From assembly GCA_907165065.1 (NCBI GenBank), contig OU015524.1:55221295-55285294 (forward strand): DNA of 64,000 nucleotides, written 5' to 3'. This document shows, one piece after another, positions 11,744-23,956 of the stretch. Within the stretch, counting starts at the first letter, position 1. Every line of letters starts with the position of its first letter. Under the pieces are notes generated by a model. It did no database searches. It worked only from the letters and a program-made list of their open reading frames with translations, and had not been told where the DNA came from. The stretch is from Caprimulgus europaeus (Eukaryota; Chordata; Aves; Caprimulgiformes; Caprimulgidae). The position numbers and the translations under genes are program-made.

Positions 11744-14165
11744 ATCTCTGAGAACCGTTTGGGAAAATAAGATGGTCTTGTGAGAGGAAGTTGTCATTAA
11801 TAAAGCTTTTTAAATCATCTTCTTTCTGACAGATGTGCTAAGCATTCATGTGCCATTTGGAGAGATGCCAGTCTTGGAGAAAAACTTCCAAGGCTGTGGC
11901 AGAGCCAGGAGCTGTACCCACGAGGGTTAATTTAGGGATGGTAACAGTTGCTCTTTAGAAGACTTCACCTTTTTGTCATGGTCATTAAAAAGCAATACCT
12001 TTAATGCTCAGTATAGCTACACGTGTACTCCATGCAAAAGTCAGCACAACTGCCCCAAGATCCTGGCAGGTATCAGCCCACTCCCCTCACGGGAGGCAGC
12101 AAGGACTCCCCTGCCTCCTTCTCCCCCTTCCTAAGAGGAGACAGGGACAGAAACAGGGGTGTCTCCTGCACATGCTCTCAGGTGAAAGGGAAAACTGAAG
12201 CTGAAATTAGGGAAGAAAAGATAAAGAAAGGGAGAAAAACTCATTTGGTTTAGTGCTGCAACACTTGAAATACTTGTTTGGTGTCATTCCAGTTGAAGAG
12301 GCAGCATCCTGTGCCTGCACTCTCCACCAGTTGTTACACAGACTTCTTGCAGCCTCCTCCTTCCTTCCGCTGCTCCTTCACAGCTCCACTCCAGTGACAG
12401 GCTCCCACTCTATGTTTCTCGCCCAGTCCTAACCCTAATCCTAAACCTAAGCCCTGGTTGCAAGTTGAGCCTTGTCCAAAACCCCCAGCCCTGGTGCAAG
12501 GTGAAGAACTGTTTGGGAGGGCAGACTGTGGCCCCTCAGTCACATTTAGATGACTTGTTCCGAGTTGTGGCTTTTCTGCATCAAAACTGATGTCTAAGAG
12601 AGCGCTGAGGTTGTGGCTTTCTTGGCAGGTCCAGGGTGTCTGGCTGCAGTGTAAGCCTTTGCCACAAACAGCCCTGTCAGCTGGAGAGGGAGTGTCCTTC
12701 CTGGACCTAACTGCATCTTCAGCAGGCGTTTGACTTACTGGGGTTATTCCCTGGAGCCTCTCTTGGGTTTCTGAGTAGCCAGAGCAGCACAAGTTTACTT
12801 GTGTAATCTTAACACATTTCTTACCACAGGATGATACCAAGAAATGCACCCTCTTGGCTCTGTCAGATACTGAAGAAGTATTTTGCCACTCACCCGGTAG
12901 GTTTTAAAGGGAAACTGAGAAACTGTCCCCTTCTATAATGCTTGCAAGCTGGACCTTCTGTAAAACCACTTGCTGCAGTCTGAGCAATTCAACACTATCC
13001 AGACAGCTTAAAGCCTGGAGTGTTACTCTTTTACAAATGACCTCCTGTCCTTATGCTCAGTGGCAGAGACATCAGTGCTAAGTGCGAGTGGTACTGTATC
13101 CCTCTTTCCTGGTCCTCAGAGCCATATTTAATCTCATTCCTGGACAGCAATAGGAAATAAATGTGCTCATTTCTCACGTATGAGTCACTGCTGAGGTGTG
13201 GCACTGTAGGTGAGCACTGCTACCAGCAGCTACATGCCACAGCAAGTAAATCCTCTCGGCGGCAGCAGCAGCTGCACTTGTTTCCTCTCACGATGTGAAA
13301 CCTCAGCTCCTCTAAGCACTCTGGAGCAGAGACCGTCAGCAAGGTGTGGCCAGATGCAGAGTAAGCCATCACCTCACCCTCCCTTGCAGGGGTATCAGAA
13401 GCAGGACAATGTTTTATACAATATTGCAACACTAGGTGACTTTCTCATCAATCTACCAAGGACTTGTGCTGACACACAAATACAGGTCTTAAGAACTTCT
13501 AATTTCTGTAAGACAACTTCTTTTTGGAAGAGAAAGCAAGTCCTTTAGCAGCAAGAGGATACATCTCCCACAATTTCTTAAGAGGAAAAAAAAAGCATCA
13601 ATACAACCATCATCACCAAATTCCTAGTATGCTCTTCTCTTTAAGACACAGATACAAATCGTATGCTAAGAGATTTCTGGCCCTTGAGCTCAGGAGAACT
13701 GAGGGTGGCGCCCCCATTTTCTGAGGCAAGTATACTGCATTTGGTAGCACCTTCTCTTGCCCAGCTGGCCGGGGCAAGGGGAAAGCACCAGTCCTAAGAG
13801 GAGTACTATCACCGGAGTGCTGCTACCCCTAGGTTGGCAGAGCAGAAGCCATTCAAAGGCAGAAGCCCCTGCTTCCACTCGTGCTCTAAGATGGGGCATG
13901 GTCCGACTGCATAGCGACAACTGTTGTCATTGCAAGCTGCTCAAGTGACAGAAGTTATCGCAGAAACCCCTGCAATGTCAAAATCCTCTATAAATGTAAA
14001 AGACCCCAGCGTTACTTCTGTGCCTTGTGTGTTACCACCCTCTTAAGAGGAAACAGTTAACAGAATGTAAAAAAACCCCAAACAAAACAAAAAAACAAAC
14101 CCCACCCCAAAGCAGGAAAGGTGGTGTCCTTAGAGGCACGGTCACAGCTTCAGGGGCTGCTTCCT
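11744..14165. other. No gene recognised; short telomere-like tract
   Basis: This lies between the solo LTR and the CpG island. It has no convincing ORF (the 171-codon minus frame at 12334-12849 includes the translated telomere-like tract). If the two 1,325-bp blocks are one provirus, this should be internal retroviral DNA, but I recognise no retroviral domain in it. Confidence 0.5.
12428..12455. repeat. Short degenerate telomere-like tract
   Basis: About five units related to CCCTAA (CCTAAC, CCTAAT, CCTAAA, CCTAAG, CCCTGG) run across 28 bases. It is too short and degenerate to be a true telomere remnant with certainty. Confidence 0.55.
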
Positions 14166-14169
14166 AAGG

Positions 14170-15060
14170 AACTGCTTGGTTGTCTTTTGCTCTCTCCCTG
14201 TTGAGTTTGAGCTGCTGCTTCACCACACAACAGCCCCCCTGCACGGCACAGCTCTGCCCGCAAACAACCGCTGGGCCCGGGTCTCAGCCGATTCCTTCGG
14301 CTGCCGTTTGCTTTGGTTTGGTTTGGCCGGCAGCGGGAGGAGCTCAGGAGCGCCCGGTGACACCCTGGCCCTTTGCTCCGAGACGCGGCGGCTCCCCGGG
14401 GCAGCGGGGCTCTGGCCTGTGGGACAGGTGGGCTGCTGCCCCACTCGGTCCCGTTTTCGGTACAGCTGCGGTGTTACTAAACCAACCAGGAGGACTCCAT
14501 TCCTGCTGCCCGCCACAGGAGCGGGTCCCGGGCGGGCCGAGCCCCCGAAGCTCCTCAGACACCCAGCACCGGAGGTTACATGTCCCCGCACTCCCACAAG
14601 CGATGACACCAGCAGAAAGAGACACGCCCGCTTAAGGCGGGACAGGGACAACGGCCGCCGGCCAACCACCACCACCTCCGCCGCGCCGCCCCGCCCCGCG
14701 CAGGCGCGGCGTGCTCGCGCGCTGCCCCGGGGGCCGTTACCGCTCCCTTTATACAGCCTCCGGGCTGCTGCGGGCCTGACCCGCCCGCGCCAGCCGGCAC
14801 CCATCCCCCTGTGCCCTGCCCGGCCGCCGCCGAGCCGTGAGTGTCAGCCTGGGCCCGCCGCTGCTCGGCACGCCGCGGCTCCAGCTCCCCTGCAGCGGGC
14901 CTCGCCGCCTTTCCCGGAGGAGCAGGGGGCCCGGCCGCCCTGCCGGCAGGTGGGACGCGCCGTGCTAAAGTGCCGTTACTCGGGGCGGACTTGAGCTGGA
15001 ATTGAGCGTGTGGTTCCTGCTCTGTCACCGCAAGGGTCGGTGCTTGACGGGGCAGAGCGA
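14170..15060. promoter_or_regulatory. CpG island between the two 1.3-kb LTR copies
   Basis: The stretch is strongly GC- and CpG-rich with sharp edges against AT-rich DNA. It has CCGCC/GGGCGG-type boxes, a TTTATA word at about 14747, and a possible + strand splice donor (GAGCC|GTGAGT, gt at 14837). The 272-codon + frame and 194-codon minus frame across it are what GC-rich DNA gives by chance, and they overlap each other. It could be the promoter of an unannotated non-coding RNA. No coding exon was recognised on either side. Confidence 0.6.
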
Positions 15061-16010
15061 AGGAACGTGTTCCTTACATCCGTGTGCCTTCATCTGTGGC
15101 AGGAGGGTGGTCACAGCGGCGTTCACAGCCGTCAAGCCGGACTTCTGGTATGGTTTGGTTTAAATGCCGGTGGTACTACGGCTTTATTGGAAAATAAGAA
15201 GTAGGGCAGGAAAATTTTGACCTATAATAAACTCAGTGAACAAGGGTGAAGTTTCTCCAAAAGTTCATTTTCAGTTCTTGTACGCAAACCAGGACCTACC
15301 CTGGGTCTCTAATCAATATTGCCAAAGATGTCCCATGTATTCAGACTTCCTATCTACTGTGCACTGAAAAGAGGTAGATTATGCCTCAAAATGAGATTTA
15401 AAAAAAAAAAAAAATCAGTGTAAGAATGCAATCATATCGAATACTACTGAACAATTATGACTCAGTGTTCTGTGTACATGTCTGTGTGTAGAGGCCTGTG
15501 TGCCAGCAATTGGAGTGCTGGTGGTTTGGTGACAGGGCTTTACCTTCCTTTCCACACAAGTGCATGCAGATCACATGCTTTGAGAGACTATTTCCCTTCA
15601 CATCCTCCAAGTAGTGCTGTTGGCGTGGAAGGACCTGACCCAGTGCACGTGTAGCCCTCCTGGTTTTCCAGGCTTTACCCTTTTGTAGGACAGGCAGGAA
15701 AGACCTGGTCCATCTGGGATGAGAAGCTCACGCTGGTGGTTTAACACCAGCACAGAGGCTGTGACCAGTGTCAATGTTCAGGGCTGCCCAAAAGCATATA
15801 CTTGTCCTCATCCAGGGCTGCACTTGCAGGTGCTAACTGTGCCAACACAAAATTGACCCAATTTGAAGTCAACTCCTTTGGGTGGAAATGGTCTTAGTGA
15901 GTCCTGAACGACAGATGTGATGGTTTTTTAAAATATATATATATAAAATTTATATATAGAAAATTATATTTTTATAAAAATTATTAATATTTAAAATTAC
16001 ATACTTTCTC
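15061..16010. other. No gene recognised; AT-rich run at right end
   Basis: This is intergenic sequence between the CpG island and the right LTR copy. About 15927-16005 is an extremely AT-rich, partly (TA)n stretch next to the LTR start. No purine-rich tract of the kind expected before a 3' LTR was seen. Confidence 0.55.
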
Positions 16011-16015
16011 ACCAG

Positions 16016-17340
16016 TGAAGATGTGAAAAGGTCCTCCCTTGCGTACCTGCTGCCGTGAGCCTCGGGACTCAGTGCTTTTAAGTGCTGTGCAGCCCCCCCC
16101 GCAAAGGCCTCTGCTCTCTGTGCTGCAAGGCAGGGCTGTGAGAATCCCTCCTGCCCCTTCGGCGTTGCAGTGCAGCCCCTCGGCAGAGGAACGCTGTCAG
16201 GGAGATGCTCTTTGGGCTGCGCAGTGCCTGCCCCTGCGAAGGGCTGGCAGAGAGCGAGCCGGGACGCCTGGCTGGTTGCACTGGTGTGACTGCACCATCT
16301 AGTGCTGTCTGCTGCACCTCACCGCTTGCCTTGCAGCCCACGGAGGTTCAACTGGGTTCTCACAAGTCGACACGGATTGCACCCCGTGCACGTAGGACCG
16401 TACCTCCTCTTTCATGACACCCCAAATAAAAGCTGGAGAAATGGGTGGGGCAGAGGCAGCAGCTTCTTCTAGCCGCTGTCTGCCCAGTTAGAGGAGCTTC
16501 CACCCAGCCCGGAGAGCTGCTGAAGAGGGAAAGGCAGGACAGAGCTCCAGCTTGCATCGGTGCTGTGTGTGCACAAACGCACCCGCGAGATGCTGAGCTG
16601 CCTCGCTGGGCTGCGGAGGGAAAATGCAGATTCGGCCCTAGGCTGCCAGCTGTATTCAGTGCCAGCCTGAGTCACGTCAGCAAACAATCAGGCAAGGGCA
16701 GGAATGAGGCCCAGACCCGCAGCAGCTGCTCCCTGGGCACCTGCCCAGGTGCTGCCCCAGGACCCAGCTCCTGCAGAGGCCTGAGGTGTGCGGGGAGCAG
16801 CACCGTGGGGCTGCAGAAAGAGCGGCAAGTGTGTGCTGGGCACTGAGGCCAGGAAGAGATAAGGCTGCTGTCCCTGCAGCCTCGCAAGAGTGACTGTCTG
16901 GTAGTTTCTGATGAGCCTGGAAGCCTTGAGAACTGACTGCACCGTGCCACAGGGAAGATGTAGACCAGACTTCCAGGCTGGAATAGGCCAGCCTACCCCC
17001 AGAATCCTTTGGCAGTGGGTCTGCCAGCAGCCAGGCTGCTGAGGCTCTTCTGGTTCCTGGGGTGATAGAGGGGACACCTGCAGTGTGATGGAGGAGGAGG
17101 GATGAGCAGCCTCACCCTCGCCAGGCAGCTCTCGCTCATAAGCGTGTAGGTTAGTGACTTTGTGAGTTAATGAACGTGTGAATTGTTGAAGCAATAAATC
17201 AGAGAACTGAGAATTTAGACTAATTTTTTGAAAGGTGATTGAGCTCTTGTGTGATTTTTACATACTGAGCTCATGAAGTAAAGCTTGATTGACAGAGTAC
17301 ATCACCCTGTGAATTTGAGAGACCTGAATGAACTGTGACA
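16016..17340 (+). mobile_element. ERVL-like LTR, right copy
   Basis: This 1,325-bp block is about 99.7% identical by eye to 7956-9280 over its first 1.3 kb and keeps the AATAAA at 16425. It ends TGTGACA. In its last 23 bases it differs from the left copy at 10 positions, all transitions. The five bases after it (ATCCA) match the five before the left copy (ATCAG) at only three positions, so a shared target duplication is not proven. It could be the 3' LTR of the same old provirus or a separate solo copy. Confidence 0.65.
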
Positions 17341-20300
17341 ATCCACTGAATAATTCACTGCTGAAACTGGACTTACACAATACAGTAATAACAAAACGGA
17401 AGATGCTTTAGCCATGTGGTCAAGAGATTATGGAACCAGATAGAAGGAAACATGCATTTATCATGAAGCTCCCTTAGAGTGCGCAGGGGCTGTTTCCAAA
17501 CCAGGCCTGACAGAATCAGCAGACTGGAGACAGGCTGTGGATCTGTGCTGGGGCACGCTGGAGCGGTGGGGTACCTCCTCCACGCTCTGCAGAGCAGTAT
17601 GGTAAGCGTACATTTGTGTTAACTTGCATTTTGTGGCTCTGCTTCTCTCTTCTCTGAGTAGATCTCCTAAGTTTCCAGGAAGGATTCACCTTTGGCCAAG
17701 GCAACAAACATGGACTGAACATGAGGAAGTCCTTCTGCAGACAGCTCCTTTGGCACAAAGGCTAAAATAGTGGCACTGCAAGGAGTGGTAACAGTCACTG
17801 AGCGCTGCACAAAGACCGTGCTGAGCTCTGCATCTTGGCACGCGTGATCTGTTCAGAAGCACGGATGCACAGACAGCACGGCAGCAAGGCTGTACCGTGG
17901 AGGAAGCGTAGTTCATGGTTTTGGCTAAATGTCATTAAAATATGTCCTTTTTAATGGCAGACTTGATAGAAGCCCGTATTTAAGGACTGTGAGTTTCTCT
18001 TAACTTATAGAGATAACCTTGGGTCATCTTGCAAATACACATTAACAAGGCATGCTGCAAAGGACTGCTTGCTTCTTTCTGTATTTTGTCCTGGTTTTGC
18101 TATGAGTGGGATTTCATTATCCAGTAACAACAAGAGGCATTTTTACAAACAAAAACAAATGAACAAAACAAGAGCTGTAAGAATGGAAACATACTGCCTC
18201 GGGTAGGACAACAGTCTTTATCACCACTGGTAGAGTATATCACCTAGATTTCATTACAAAGGTATGCTGCTGTAACTAACAGTGTTAAATGAAATTTGTT
18301 TAAAGTAGCCAAAATACTCTTAATCATTCATAACCATGAACATCTTGCCATATGGAAACATTTGTCAACTTTTAGGAAGCGATAAATAAGGCTCAATGAC
18401 AGACCTCCAAAATGAACTCTCCCTTAGTTGTGTTTACTTCTTAAGATTAAAAGGTATGGATATACAGTCAAGGAAAAATACTTCAACTCAGTCAAGAATG
18501 AGTCAGTTTGGTTTTCAATTGCTTGGGCCAAAGACAATTAAAGAAATATATTACTTGCCAAAAAAGCAAAGTACTTAAAAAAGGTAATTCAGCTCTTAAG
18601 CAGACTGGGAAAAAACATTGCAAGGGATTGTGATGCCACCAGGCACCATGGAGCCTGCATGTGTCTAACCAGGTTTCCTTTAATTAATGTAAAATTATTT
18701 TGTAGTGCCAAAATGACAAAAGGATTAGTTAAAACAATGAGAAAGAAATCTACTTTTTTTTTGTGTGTGTGTGTGTGTGACTGACTACCTTTTGTGACTG
18801 AAGCTATTATTTTATGGGATTTGGAGCTGAAGAGCCAGAAGGCAGATTTTCTAAACACCAAGTTAGCACCTTAAGGCCCTGCAGTGTAAACAGGAGCACA
18901 GTTTAAACTATTCAATGGTTGTACACTAGTGTCTTCTAATAAATTCTCCCCTAGCAGAAGTAGAATGATTATCAGATCAGAGACCAAGAAGATACTTGAT
19001 ACAAAGTTGACAAAAAATATTGATTGATTGCAGAGGACTGCAATCTTCACTTTCAGAAGTGGTAATCATCTGTTATTTCTTTTGAGCAGGTAGATTTGTA
19101 GGTGTTTGGTACTTCTGAAGTCAAGGCAGGTGTCTTGTCAAGTGACATGCCCAGGAAATTAACTTTGAAGTTACTCCTTCAGAAATATACTGGGGCTGAA
19201 GGTCCACCCCCACCGCCTTGAATGATGGCAGATTTTCACTGATTACTCACAAATTCCCGCCAAGCTGTCTTCTTTCATCTGGTAGAAAATTCACAACTTC
19301 AGCAGGTGAGCAGACTGAATGAGTAATAAGCAACCTGGTCACAAATTTGAGTCAAAAGTCTAAAGTCTGAAATTATCATTAACTGTAAAAGTAATGCAGA
19401 CAGGATTTAACAAAGGAGATTGAACAAAACTACAGTTGTGCTGTAATTACCCAAATTCTTATTGCAGCTGTTAATAACCAGAATGTACTGTTTCTGATTT
19501 GTTGTAGAGGAACAAAACTGCTCAAGCAGTGAGAGGCAATGACTTAAACATCACTATGGAGCATAAGACAATAAAGGGCATTTGAAATAAACCATTATGA
19601 TAGCTGAACACATATAAAAATAATCTCTTTATTGTGATTTTTGCTTCTCTTTACCTGACAGTGTTATTTCTTAAGAATAAATATTAACAGGTGAAAGTAT
19701 CTCTGCTGAGCCTGCAATTTCACGTTTCCTGCAGCAGCAGTGCTGTCACAACCAATCTCTTCCCCGGCTGACCGTTCCCTGCCCAACACCGCCCCTTCCT
19801 TCTGGGCAGTACTCTGGCTTGGGAGGCCACGCTGCCCACCCGGTGAGGGACCTGCCCAAGTGGGAGTCACCACTTCCCACCCTCTTCACCCTAGATGTTG
19901 CCAGCAGCAACACTGGCTTCAGTAAGCCTCCTGCCTGCTCTTTTCTGCCCTTGCACAATCCATGAGTCGTCTGAAGCGCTCTGCAGAGCTAAAACAGGGA
20001 ACAGATTTGATAGAAGAATAGCAGGTTTGAAGACTGGTTGTTTTTCAGTGGAATCAGTTCACTCGAGCCCATTCAACATGTAACTGAGCAAACATCATGT
20101 TCTCCAAACGGTGGGAGAGAGGCGAGAGCAGGAATGAGGTCAGGACCCGGGGCTGCCGAATGTCTCCCAGAAAATGGTGTGGCCATGTGTTCCCTTGTGA
20201 TACAACCAGCCACCTGCAGAGCAGAGCTAAACTGTTGTACTCTGTGCAGGAGCAGAGCTGGAGCTCTGAAAAGGACAAGCATCTGAGTAAGCAGTAACTA

Positions 20301-20895
20301 ATAGCTGAGGTGGCAGCACCTTTAGCAGCTGTAGTCATTTTGGAAATGAACTTGTGGCTATCCCCTAAACCACAGCTACCTCAAAAGCCAACCTTACCCT
20401 GAATTAGGAAAGATTCATTCTTTTTTTTTTCCCGCTCTGAGAGCATTTCAGACAAAGCGAGATGAAATAAAAAACACATTTAAAGATATTACACTGAAGA
20501 TCCTAAAAAAGTTTTAAAATGGGCAACGCTAAAATAATTTTGTAATATGTTACTTTTTTTACCTCAAAACACTTTTATACTTTGAAGTAAAATCAGTTGA
20601 TTTCAGATCTATTACTCTAATACAAGAGAGAGAATAAGCTCAACACCATTCACAAAAAACTTTACAATAATTGTCATGTTATAATAAACTGGAAAAAACG
20701 AATACCTAGTGACCCTTTGTGCCAAATGCACTGTTTTAAGCTTTAGTAAGCTATTTGTTCGCCTGTATGACAGAGGTTTTAGTCTGATACACAGAATACA
20801 TTGCTTGGCTTTAAAACCAATTCAGTAAGAGCTCTTTCAGGAAGATCGAAAACCAACAACCTTTCACCTTCAACTCAATAACTCATATCCCATTT
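17341..20895. other. Intergenic, no gene recognised
   Basis: AT-rich DNA with no recognisable exon or element. It contains a (TG)n run at about 18765-18778. A minus-strand AATAAA complement near 19628 could extend the ZBTB2 3' UTR beyond the signal at 20905. Confidence 0.55.
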
Positions 20896-20904
20896 AATTC
20901 AGTT

Positions 20905-20910
20905 TTTATT
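20905..20910 (-). terminator. ZBTB2: Candidate ZBTB2 polyadenylation signal
   Basis: TTTATT on the + strand reads AATAAA on the minus strand, about 1.7 kb past the ZBTB2 stop, a plausible 3' UTR length for this gene. Confidence 0.5.
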
Positions 20911-21816
20911 CAATGAAATGATGTATAAAAACTTACAAATCTGAGAACTTAACTATACACAAAAAGATGATACTCAGTTAAAATGTATACACAGAGAAGA
21001 GCTGTGGTTGGTGACTTGCCCTCTCCCGCCCCTCCCCCCAAAACACACACTGTCTCCATTTATGATGGGGCACTTGTTCTGTCCGCTTACGCCTTCCGTT
21101 GGCCCCAGTAATTGCTCGGTGGGCTTCATTAATGCTGTCAGTTTAGGTTTTTAGGCTACCAGCAAAAAATCTGGGCATCTATATAAAATAACAGAATCAG
21201 CAACTTGATTTTTAACACAAAGATGCAGTGCTACCATCAGCAGTAACTAAAACTACAGAATTCACCCTTTCAGTTTTTGCAGACTTTGTCTTGGCTTTGA
21301 AAATAACGGGACTTTCACAGAGCAGAATTTGCCTGTCAGCACTACAGATTCGCTTTAAAACTGCCATGATCGCCTGTTGCTAGAATGTCTCTGCACCACT
21401 TTTTCTTCCCCTTAACTCATGACATTAGACCAAATGAAATCATGGACACTCCTTGCCCGAGTAAGGCAATAAAGCTTTTCTCTCTCCTTTCATCCAGAAT
21501 GACTCAAACCTATAGCTAACAACACATGCATATGCTGCACTCATGATGGTACGGTGCTCACCAGGATGTCACTTCTCTAGTTTCCTTTGTAGCTTGGGTG
21601 ACAACACTTACTTATCAGCTTCTCTTCAACAGGCCAATAAAAATGCACACAGCTCAGGGCATTTAAAATTTGATTAAAATTAACCTGTGCAATGACTAGT
21701 TTTGCCAACCAGCTACAAGACTTTCTGGGCTGAATCCGAGAGCAGACAGCCAGTCAGCCAATTACTTAAAAAGGATGTGTGCATTTATTTACCTGTGCCA
21801 AATATAAACACAAACA

Positions 21817-21883
21817 CTTTATATATATATATATATATAATCTTTATACATATACAGTATTTTTTATATATATATATATAAAG
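21817..21883. repeat. AT-rich inverted repeat in ZBTB2 3' UTR
   Basis: Arm 21817-21840 (CTTT followed by (AT)n) pairs with 21861-21883 ((TA)n followed by AAAG) across a 20-base loop. The CTTT/AAAG ends fix the register, so a stem of about 23 bp could form in the transcript. Confidence 0.75.
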
Positions 21884-22593
21884 ATTGCCATCACATTATT
21901 ATTATAGCTACTTAAGTCAAAACTGACTAAGTAACTACTTTGCTTCACTCAATGATGCTATCTGAAACAGATACCCAAAGGCATACTTGAAGGAAAACAT
22001 AAGGCTAAAAGAAACTCAACATCCTCAGCTCTTTTTTAACTCAATGAATAGAGATTTTTGCATTCATTGAGAAAAGCTCTGAGGGTTTTAACTTTCAATT
22101 TTAATCAATTTGCATGTGGACTTCTAAAAAGCATAGTGTTTAATTTGCCAGATCTTCTCAAAATGCCTTTTACCAGGGAAACTAACATACATATATTCTT
22201 CGCTTACCAAACTGATACTCTGTTTCTCATTACACTCATCATTGTCTCTAAATACACTTTTAAGCAATCTAATTTTTGTTTAAAATCTATTAAATTTGGA
22301 TTAACTAATACTATCAACATAGTTAGCTGGATTTTTTTTTTTCACACATTCCTTTGTATTAAAATCAATTATGTTGTGGTTTGATGAAAGAGCTTTTTGT
22401 TTGTTTTGGTAGGAGAGGCAAAGTCCAATTTCCCAACGTGCCAGTACAGTTCTGGTTGATGAAGACAAAGGAGGGGAAGGAGGCTGGTGGAAAAGATGGC
22501 AGGGGTAAGTGAGGTAAGAGGTGGGGGGAGGAAAAAATTGATTTAATAAAAAATGAGTAAAGAAACTTTAAAAAATTGATACAGGTTTCACAT

Positions 22594-23956
22594 TCAGTCT
22601 AACAACACTGCTTCCTGCTCCTTTTTGATGGAGGCTAACACTGCGTTATCAGTCTCTGTGGCTTCTGTGTCCCCACCACCTAGCAGAATGGAGCGATCTT
22701 CTTCTAGTGTAAAGACAGAGTTTTGATTTTGGCACGAATGTTTCACTACTTCATTGGGCGTTGAAAACGTTTTGTCACACAAGTTACATTTGTAGGGCTT
22801 GTTGGTCTGTACCAGCATGTTGTCCATTTGACTGCCTTCCTCAAAAGTACAGAGTTCCAGAGTCTGTTTGTCCACCATCGTGTATGTGTCCATGCTCTGG
22901 TTTAGGCACACGTGTCTGGCAGCCTGGTTAGCCCTGCAAAAGCTTTTGTCACAAGTGCTGCACTTGAAGGGCTTGCCAGTGTGTATGTACATGTGCTCCC
23001 TCCAGTGGCTTTTCTGGATAAATTTCCGACCACAGATGGAACATTCGTATTTCCGTCTTTTCACTTCCCTCTCTTGATCTGCCTGCTCCAAGTTGTCTAT
23101 GTCTGCGATATCGGAGGGGGGCGGGGTCTCTGACTGCTGCTGCCCATCAATGATCGGGGAGTCCGAGATCTGCTGCAGCTCGCTGTCACTAATCATCCCT
23201 GCTTCAGGCACTTCCACGGCATCTTTATCGGCTGTGTTGTTACAGAGAGACAGAGAAATATTACTTTCTCCCTGCTGGCTAGAGGTGAAGGGAACTCCCG
23301 TGTGGATCTGCAGGTGCTCACGCAAACTACTTCGCAAATTGAACCGGCGACCGCAGAGGTGGCAGGCGTAGTATTTTGGGAAGCTTCCGTTCCTTTTCAT
23401 AATGCTTGGCTTGACATGTGCTATTGTGAGTGAGGAAGGCTGTTCATCTGAAGAAGATGCTTCCATGTTGGCCTCTTCTCCTCCAGGTGAATTATTACCA
23501 CCAGCAGATACCAATTCTGGAGATAAAGAAGATGGCAATGGGTCAGAAGTAGACATATTTGTCCGGGTCACTTGTGGCAGAGTTGTAGCTAACTGTGAGA
23601 GCTGTGAGCCTTCAGAAACCTGCTCTTGGTTCATCCGTGATGTCTGGGGCCTTGGTTCTCGCCCGAGTTTGTCAGCTGCTGATGTAACCTTAGTGGGATG
23701 TCTTATCTGGTGATCTGCAATCTGAATGCCATATAATGAAGATGCTAATGGAAAAACTTGATCCGGGTGAGAAAAAGTTCCCTGACTTGCAAGGCTGGCC
23801 TCTTGAATTAGTGGATATGCATGGAGAAACTTTATTCCCTGTTCCAGTCGAACTGGGTCAATGAGTTGCGGTGCCATCTTCCCCGTGTACATCAAATGCA
23901 AGAGATAACTGAAGATATCTGGCTGTATGTCAGTCGCTTTCAACCGGACACATTCA
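22594..23956 (-). CDS. ZBTB2: ZBTB2 coding exon 3 (end of BTB, zinc fingers, stop)
   Basis: The acceptor AG is at 23958-23957, after a pyrimidine stretch. The first base completes Ser58, and the exon then reads [20 protein letters not shown]. It carries residues 58-511 and all four zinc fingers. The segment before finger 1 (about residues 200-225) is shorter than the proline-rich stretch in human and accounts for most of the length difference. Confidence 0.97.

Larger units (their letters stand above)
20890..22593 (-). other. ZBTB2: ZBTB2 3' UTR (probable)
   Basis: AT-rich, non-coding sequence directly after the ZBTB2 stop, ending near the signal at 20905. It includes a long AT-rich inverted repeat at 21817-21883. 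The exact end is inferred. Confidence 0.55.

Noticed and set aside
12334-12849. 171-codon minus frame containing a Leu-Gly repeat
   Set aside because: The Leu-Gly repeat is just the translated telomere-like tract; the rest shows no domain.
14176-14994. 272-codon + frame and 194-codon minus frame in the second CpG island
   Set aside because: These overlap each other on opposite strands, are low in complexity, and match no family I recognise. Base composition explains the absence of stops.
20030-20300. Possible diverged third copy of the 1.3-kb LTR (shared AGCAGGAATGAGG and AGCAAACA words)
   Set aside because: The matches are short words with unrelated sequence between them, and a 13-base match is expected about by chance over these lengths.
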